16,283 nucleotides of DNA from Synechococcaceae bacterium WB8_1B_136 (lineage in GTDB: Bacteria; Cyanobacteriota; Cyanobacteriia; PCC-6307; Cyanobiaceae): assembly GCA_010029175.1 (NCBI GenBank), contig RGNC01000031.1, positions 1 through 16,283 of the forward strand, read 5' to 3'. Below, piece after piece: positions 12,705-16,283 of the stretch (position 1 is the first letter of the stretch; every line of letters begins with the position of its first letter). The notes under the pieces are model-generated. The model made no database searches, had not been told where the DNA came from, and was given only the letters and a program-made list of their open reading frames with translations. The position numbers were made by a program, and so were the translations under genes.

Positions 12705-14089
12705 CCAGCGCCCGCCAGAGACGATCCCGCCACCGCCTGGGCGCACTGCTTGCCGCTCAACACAGCCCCCTCCATGGAGGCCAGGTAACGCTGCATTGTG
12801 TAGCAGCCCGCCAGGAAGAAGTTGGCAATCGGAGAGGTTTGATCCGGCCGCAGTTGCTGGCAACCGGGAACGGTCTTGTAGACCGACAGAGGCGTTTTCA
12901 CCACAATCGACTTGCGCAGCTGGGCCTGATCGTCACCAGTGAAATGCATCGGGAACAGACGCTTGAGCTCTTCCATGGTGGCGGCCACGATCTCCTCATC
13001 CGGACGGCCGATCCAATCCTTGGCTGGGGCGAACACCAGCTCCAGCATCGAGCGCTCGGGATCCTCGTACTCCCGGCAGGTGTTGCTCATGTCGGCGTAC
13101 ACGCTCAGCAGCGGGCTGCGGCTGAACAGCAGGTGATCGATCTCGGTGAGTTTGCGATCAAACCAGAGATGGATGTTGATCACCGGCACACCATTGAGCC
13201 CATCCAGCCTCTTGAAATAGGGGATATCTTTCCAGGGCTCGGGGATCAGCAGCTTGAAGGGATCCACCGGCAGGGCGCTCACATAGGCGTCGGCCTGGAG
13301 GGTGAAGCCCTCCTTGCCCTTGATGCCGCCGATGCGGAAACCGCTCACCGTGCCATCCGGGTTGAGTTCGATCTCGCGCAGGGGCGCATCGAGATGCACC
13401 TCACCGCCGCGGGCCACCACATAATCCACGATCGGCTGGCAGAGCCTCTGGGGCGGGTTTCCATCGAGGAAGGCCATCTTGGAGCCGTCGCCCTCCTGCA
13501 GGAAGCGATTCAGGGCGGTGAGCACCACCGTGCTGGAGATCTCATCGGGATCGATGAAGTTCAACGCCTTGGCCATGGCAATGAACACCTCGTCGTTGAC
13601 GCGGTCGGGGATGTTGTGCAGCTTCAGCCACTCGCTCCAGGAGTATTGGTCGCACTCCTCCACGTATTGCTGCCCCCGCAGCATCGCCGGCACCAGCCCC
13701 AAACCGAAGGCGATCTTCTCGGGCCAGGTGAGCATGTCGTTATTGCCCAGAATCGCCGCCACACCGTTGAACGGAGCCGGAATGTCGGGGAAGTCGAAAC
13801 GGCTGTAGGTGCCCGGAGTTTCCTTCTGGTTGAAGATCATCGAGTGGCTCTTCCACTGCAGACGGTCTTCGATGTTGAGCTCCTTGAACAGCTGGCGCAT
13901 GTTGCGATAGGCGCCGAAGAAGATGTGCAGGCCGGTTTCATACCAGTCGCCGTCGGCGTCCTGCCAGGCGGCCACCTTGCCGCCGAGCACATCGCGGGCT
14001 TCCACCACCACCGGGGTGTGACCGGCGTCGCAGAGGTACTTGGCACAGGCCAGACCAGCCAGGCCAGCACCGGCAATGGCGACGCGCAT
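12701..14089 (-). CDS. pds: 15-cis-phytoene desaturase, plant/cyanobacterial type
   Basis: The 462-residue flavoenzyme (also called CrtP) desaturates 15-cis-phytoene twice to tri-cis-zeta-carotene, passing electrons to plastoquinone at the membrane. The N-terminal dinucleotide-binding fold is intact: G-A-G-L-A-G at 7-12 with Glu30 at the end of the second strand. It is followed by G-G-K-V-A-A-W and E-T-G-L-H-I-F-F-G-A-Y, which are hallmarks of the plant-type enzyme and not of bacterial CrtI. The C-terminal F-L-A-G-C-Y-T-M-Q-R-Y-L-A-S-M-E-G-A-V flavin-binding segment is also present. The ATG at 14089 begins exactly at the flavin fold; a longer frame to 14113 adds eight unconvincing residues. 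It is divergent from ndhM across 138 bases. The stop overlaps the hybrid kinase start, which is unusual: in related cyanobacteria crtB commonly follows pds directly. Confidence 0.97.
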   Translation of the reverse strand: MRVAIAGAGLAGLACAKYLCDAGHTPVVVEARDVLGGKVAAWQDADGDWYETGLHIFFGAYRNMRQLFKELNIEDRLQWKSHSMIFNQKETPGTYSRFDFPDIPAPFNGVAAILGNNDMLTWPEKIAFGLGLVPAMLRGQQYVEECDQYSWSEWLKLHNIPDRVNDEVFIAMAKALNFIDPDEISSTVVLTALNRFLQEGDGSKMAFLDGNPPQRLCQPIVDYVVARGGEVHLDAPLREIELNPDGTVSGFRIGGIKGKEGFTLQADAYVSALPVDPFKLLIPEPWKDIPYFKRLDGLNGVPVINIHLWFDRKLTEIDHLLFSRSPLLSVYADMSNTCREYEDPERSMLELVFAPAKDWIGRPDEEIVAATMEELKRLFPMHFTGDDQAQLRKSIVVKTPLSVYKTVPGCQQLRPDQTSPIANFFLAGCYTMQRYLASMEGAVLSGKQCAQAVAGSSLAGAG

Positions 14090-14140
14090 GGACAACACCG
14101 AAACAGAAGGCAACCTTAAGAGGCGCGCTCCCGCCGCCGC

Positions 14141-14169
14141 TTGACCGGCGCGGCCGGAAGCTTTCTAAA
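14141..14169 (+). promoter_or_regulatory. Sigma-70-like promoter for ndhM
   Basis: TTGACC at 14141-14146 and TCTAAA at 14164-14169 are separated by exactly 17 bases in the pds-ndhM intergenic region. A start near 14176 would give a leader of about 52 bases. On the other strand the same 138-base region must serve pds; TTAAGG-like bases near 14114-14120 are the only AT-rich spot there and no convincing -35 partner is seen. Confidence 0.5.
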
Positions 14170-14227
14170 GTCGAGAGGCGCCGACCCATGGGTCCGCCGC
14201 TTCAGCGCCGCATCGCCGCCGCCCTCC

Positions 14228-14575
14228 ATGGCCGACACCCTGATCAAGTCCACCACCCGTCACATCCGCCTGTTCACGGCGCGGGTGGAGAACGGGCAAC
14301 TGGTGGCCGATGCCAGCCAGCTCACCCTGGATGTGGACCCAGACAACGAGTTCCTGTGGGAGCAGCCGGCCCTGGAGGCGGTGCAGCAGCGTTTCCGTGA
14401 CCTGGTGGAGGCCCACGCCGGGGCCGACCTCAACGACTACAACCTGCGCCGCATCGGCTCGGAACTGGAAGGCACGATCCGCCAGCTGCTGCAGGCCGGC
14501 CAGCTCCGCTACAACCCGGATTGCCGGGTGCTGAACTACTCGATGGGACTGCCCCAGAGCCCGAGCGCAGCATGA
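14228..14575 (+). CDS. ndhM: NAD(P)H-quinone oxidoreductase subunit M
   Basis: The 115-residue protein is recognisable along its whole length as NdhM of the oxygenic-photosynthesis-specific part of NDH-1. It opens with T-T-R-H-I-R-L-F-T-A-R-V-E-N, continues with L-T-L-D-V-D-P-D-N-E-F and D-Y-N-L-R-R-I-G-S-E-L-E, and ends with R-V-L-N-Y-S-M-G-L-P-Q. NdhM sits at the stromal/cytoplasmic side of the thylakoid NDH-1 complex, which carries out cyclic electron flow, respiration and CO2 uptake. The ATG at 14228 gives the normal family length; the frame continues upstream to 14141 but the added residues are not family-like and would cover the likely promoter. The stop overlaps the start of the DUF3172 gene as ATGA, so these two are co-translated. 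Confidence 0.96.
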   Translation: MADTLIKSTTRHIRLFTARVENGQLVADASQLTLDVDPDNEFLWEQPALEAVQQRFRDLVEAHAGADLNDYNLRRIGSELEGTIRQLLQAGQLRYNPDCRVLNYSMGLPQSPSAA

Positions 14576-15213
14576 CGCGATCCCGTTACGGCCGCACCTA
14601 CCAGGACGACGACCGCTACAGCAGCCGCGAGCGCTACGCCGAGCCCCCCCGCCGGGGAGGCCCTTCGGGAACACGGAGCGGTGGCGGCCCCGGGGGTGGT
14701 GGCATGGGCGGTGGCCCCCCTGGCGGTTTTCAGTTCAACGTGGCCACCATCGCCGTGCTCTCCGGGGTGCTGGTGGTGGGCATCGGCATTGGCACCGCCA
14801 TTTCCAGCACCACCCAGGGCAACCAGGGCAACATCGCCAGCTCCCAGCAGCTCGACATGGCCGTGGCTGATCCGGAGTTCTGCAAGCAGTGGGGCGCCAG
14901 TGCCTTTGTGATGGACGTGCAGATGTACACGACCATGAACCCCTCCACCAGCTTCGTGACCCAGCCGAAGCTGCAGCCCGGCTGCGTGATCCGCCGTGAA
15001 AACTGGAGCGTGCTCCAGAAGGAGGGGGCTGTGACGGCCGATCAGATGCGCCAGTGCAAGCAGCGCATGAACACCTTTGCCTACATCGGCTCCGTCAAGG
15101 ACAAGCCAGAGGTGCGTTGCGTGTATCAGACCGACATCGTGGACAACAAATTCCAGACCAAGGGCGTCGCCGACGACAGCGTGGGCGTGACCCCGGAAGC
15201 CGACCAGTTCTGA
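14572..15213 (+). CDS. DUF3172 family membrane-anchored protein
   Basis: The 213-residue protein matches DUF3172, a family I know from cyanobacteria with no assigned function. The cytoplasmic N-terminus is very polar (Arg/Tyr/Asp, 1-28), followed by a Gly/Pro-rich linker at 29-52 that includes two glycine runs. A single membrane helix spans about 57-79, beginning N-V-A-T-I-A-V-L-S-G. The C-terminal domain (about 85-213) contains D-P-E-F-C-K-Q-W-G-A-S-A-F-V-M-D and four cysteines (104, 138, 162, 183) that could form two disulfides on the outer or lumenal side. It overlaps ndhM by four bases, and this ndhM-DUF3172-rbcR neighbourhood looks familiar from Synechococcus-type genomes, which suggests a thylakoid or NDH-1-related role, though nothing in the sequence proves this. 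Confidence 0.85.
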   Translation: MTRSRYGRTYQDDDRYSSRERYAEPPRRGGPSGTRSGGGPGGGGMGGGPPGGFQFNVATIAVLSGVLVVGIGIGTAISSTTQGNQGNIASSQQLDMAVADPEFCKQWGASAFVMDVQMYTTMNPSTSFVTQPKLQPGCVIRRENWSVLQKEGAVTADQMRQCKQRMNTFAYIGSVKDKPEVRCVYQTDIVDNKFQTKGVADDSVGVTPEADQF

Positions 15214-15216
15214 CCC

Positions 15217-16209
15217 TCAGGCCTGGGGTTCCACCCCATCGGCCTGGGCCGCAGCCTGCTGTTGCAGTGGGCGGCGCAGCGGGCTGTCGGGACTGGCGAA
15301 TACCGGCAGGATCTCCCTGCGGAAGGCCTCGGCCGCCCGCGAGCAGTAGCGGGCCGGATGGGTGATCAGCTTCAGCTGGCGCCGCACGGAGAGATCCGCC
15401 AGCGCCGGCCGGTGCAGACTCCCGGCCGCCAGCTCCCGCTCAATCGACACCACCGGCAGGAAGGCAGCCCCCAGGCCGCTCTGCACGGCGTTCTTGATGG
15501 CCTCGAAAGAGTTGAGCTCCATCTCGATCTTGAGGCGTGCCACATCCAGGCCTGATCGGGCCAGCAGCTGGTCCACCATCTTGCGGGTGGTGGACTGGGC
15601 ATCGAGGCAGACGAATCCCAACCGGTAGAGGTCGTCCTTGCTGAGCTCCGGCAGCCGGGCCAGGGGGTGCTTGGTGGGCAGCACCAGGGCCAGCTCGTCG
15701 CTGGCGTAGGGCACCACCTGCAGCAGCTCGTTGAGTTCACCCGGCAGCTCCCCGCCGATGATCGCCAGATCGATCTGGCCATTGGCCACACTCCAGCCCG
15801 TGCGCCGGGTGCTGTGCACCTGCAACTGCACGGCCACCTCCGGATACTTCTGCCGGAACAGGCCGATCATGCGCGGCATTAGATAAGTGCCGGTGGTCTG
15901 GCTGGCGCCCACGATCAGAGAGCCGCCCTTGAGGTTGTGGAGGTCGTCGAGGGCGCGGCAGGCCTCCTGGCACTGGCTGAGGATCCGATCGCAGTAGCTC
16001 AGCAGCAGGTGGCCGGCCTCCGTGAGCTGGGCCTTGCGGCCGCCACGGTCAAACAGCGACACATCCAGCTGCTTCTCCAGATTCTGGATCTGCAGGCTCA
16101 CCGCCGGCTGGGTGACGTACAGGCTGTCGGCCGCCTTCTTGAAGCTGCCCTCGCTGGCGATGGCCCGCAGGATGCGCAGCTGGTCGAGGGTGAACGGCAG
16201 ATCAGCCAT
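15217..16209 (-). CDS. rbcR: LysR-type regulator, RbcR (Ycf30) type
   Basis: The 330-residue protein has the LysR winged helix-turn-helix at about 7-66, with A-S-E-G-S-F-K-K-A-A-D-S-L-Y-V-T-Q-P-A-V recognisable as the helix-turn-helix core. A linker helix and a periplasmic-binding-protein-like effector domain (about 95-300) follow, starting G-S-L-I-V-G-A-S-Q-T-T-G-T-Y-L-M-P. That start and F-K-K-A-A-D-S-L-Y match RbcR/Ycf30 and CbbR regulators of RuBisCO and CO2-fixation genes. The Gln/Ala-rich end (about 310-330) is an extra tail. CmpR and NdhR belong to the same wider family, so the exact paralogue is likely but not certain. The gene converges on the DUF3172 gene with a three-base gap. Its own 5' region (16210-16283) holds inverted repeats that could serve autoregulation. 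Confidence 0.88.
   Translation of the reverse strand: MADLPFTLDQLRILRAIASEGSFKKAADSLYVTQPAVSLQIQNLEKQLDVSLFDRGGRKAQLTEAGHLLLSYCDRILSQCQEACRALDDLHNLKGGSLIVGASQTTGTYLMPRMIGLFRQKYPEVAVQLQVHSTRRTGWSVANGQIDLAIIGGELPGELNELLQVVPYASDELALVLPTKHPLARLPELSKDDLYRLGFVCLDAQSTTRKMVDQLLARSGLDVARLKIEMELNSFEAIKNAVQSGLGAAFLPVVSIERELAAGSLHRPALADLSVRRQLKLITHPARYCSRAAEAFRREILPVFASPDSPLRRPLQQQAAAQADGVEPQA
15219..15245. terminator. Candidate bidirectional hairpin at the DUF3172/rbcR junction
   Basis: Five base pairs (TGGGG/CCCCA, 15224-15228 with 15234-15238) enclose a five-base loop. After a two-base bulge, five more pairs follow (AGGCC 15219-15223 with GGCCT 15241-15245). It begins six bases after the DUF3172 stop and lies inside the last codons of rbcR. 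There is no T tract on either side, so it is at best a non-canonical terminator or RNA-end stabiliser. Confidence 0.4.
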
Positions 16210-16283
16210 GGGGGATCCCGAGGGTGCTCGCCGGCTGGGGCCCTGAACTCTAGAAGCAGTGGGCGAGCGCGCCCCAGCGGCGT
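16210..16283 (-). promoter_or_regulatory. rbcR upstream region with two interleaved inverted repeats
   Basis: GCTCGCC (16226-16232) is the exact reverse complement of GGCGAGC (16262-16268), and GCTGGGGC (16234-16241) of GCCCCAGC (16271-16278). The order is A-B-A'-B', so the arms interleave. Between them, TAGAGT on the minus strand (16248-16253) is a possible -10 element. LysR proteins often bind such dyads upstream of their own gene, but no clear T-N11-A box is seen. The region continues past the window edge. Confidence 0.35.

Noticed and set aside
12705..12863. Upstream extension of the hybrid kinase to 12863
   Set aside because: It lies fully inside pds and its residues are not kinase-like; the ATG at 12704 overlapping the pds stop is far better placed.
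12839..14119. Open frame of about 426 codons antisense to pds
   Set aside because: Pds is unambiguous; this is the same antisense effect.
14141..14227. Upstream extension of ndhM to 14141
   Set aside because: It would add 29 residues not seen in the NdhM family and cover the TTGACC-N17-TCTAAA promoter.
1..16283. Recent horizontal acquisition or mobile island around the signalling genes
   Set aside because: No integrase, transposase, tRNA, flanking direct repeats or visible shift in base composition; gene overlaps show a settled arrangement.

Overview
The window looks like a chromosomal segment of a high-GC unicellular cyanobacterium of the Synechococcus/Cyanobium type. The evidence is a plant-type phytoene desaturase (pds/crtP), a cyanobacterial phytoene synthase (crtB), the NDH-1 subunit NdhM, a DUF3172 protein and an RbcR-type LysR regulator, all packed with almost no intergenic DNA. 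G+C looks like about two thirds by eye (not counted). I see no RNA genes, insertion sequences, CRISPR arrays or phage genes, and no gene-free stretch above 300 bases. The segment holds 16 protein genes; only the first is cut by the window edge.

Layout. (1) 1-2057, plus strand: a truncated alpha/beta hydrolase coupled by an ATGA overlap to a DHA1/TetA-like MFS transporter. (2) 2030-4707, minus strand, read right to left: a MinD/ParA-like ATPase, an unknown 86-residue protein, a Rieske non-heme iron oxygenase and a glyoxalase-fold (VOC) protein. (3) 4776-6197, plus strand, divergent from the ParA gene: a membrane protein with an extracytoplasmic sensor region and a HAMP domain but no known output domain. 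(4) 6163-14089, minus strand: six tightly coupled genes in transcription order: pds, hybrid histidine kinase, single-domain response regulator, DHp-REC protein, crtB, tolC. Four of the five junctions are stop/start overlaps; the fifth is 14 nt with a GGAGG ribosome site. (5) 14228-15213, plus strand: ndhM and the DUF3172 gene, joined by an ATGA overlap. (6) 15217-16209, minus strand: rbcR.

How the genes fit together. The two plant-type carotenoid enzymes convert GGPP to phytoene and phytoene to zeta-carotene. They are usually close neighbours in this lineage, but here three two-component genes sit between them in what looks like one polycistron. The DHp-REC protein has a DHp histidine and a receiver but no ATPase domain and no recognised effector. 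Its last ~68 residues align without gaps to the C-terminus of the HAMP protein encoded about 2.5 kb away across tolC and crtB (about 35/68 identities, counted by hand). The block ends in an Arg-rich stretch.

The HAMP protein is divergent from a ParA-type ATPase that carries Arg in place of the usual signature Lys. My main hypothesis is that the ParA ATPase, the 86-residue protein, the HAMP sensor, the hybrid kinase, the single receiver and the DHp-REC protein form one membrane-associated signalling or positioning system. The shared C-terminal module would be the common docking element, and expression of the phosphorelay part would be tied to carotenoid synthesis. The shared module and the gene overlaps are visible in the sequence; the functional link is inference.
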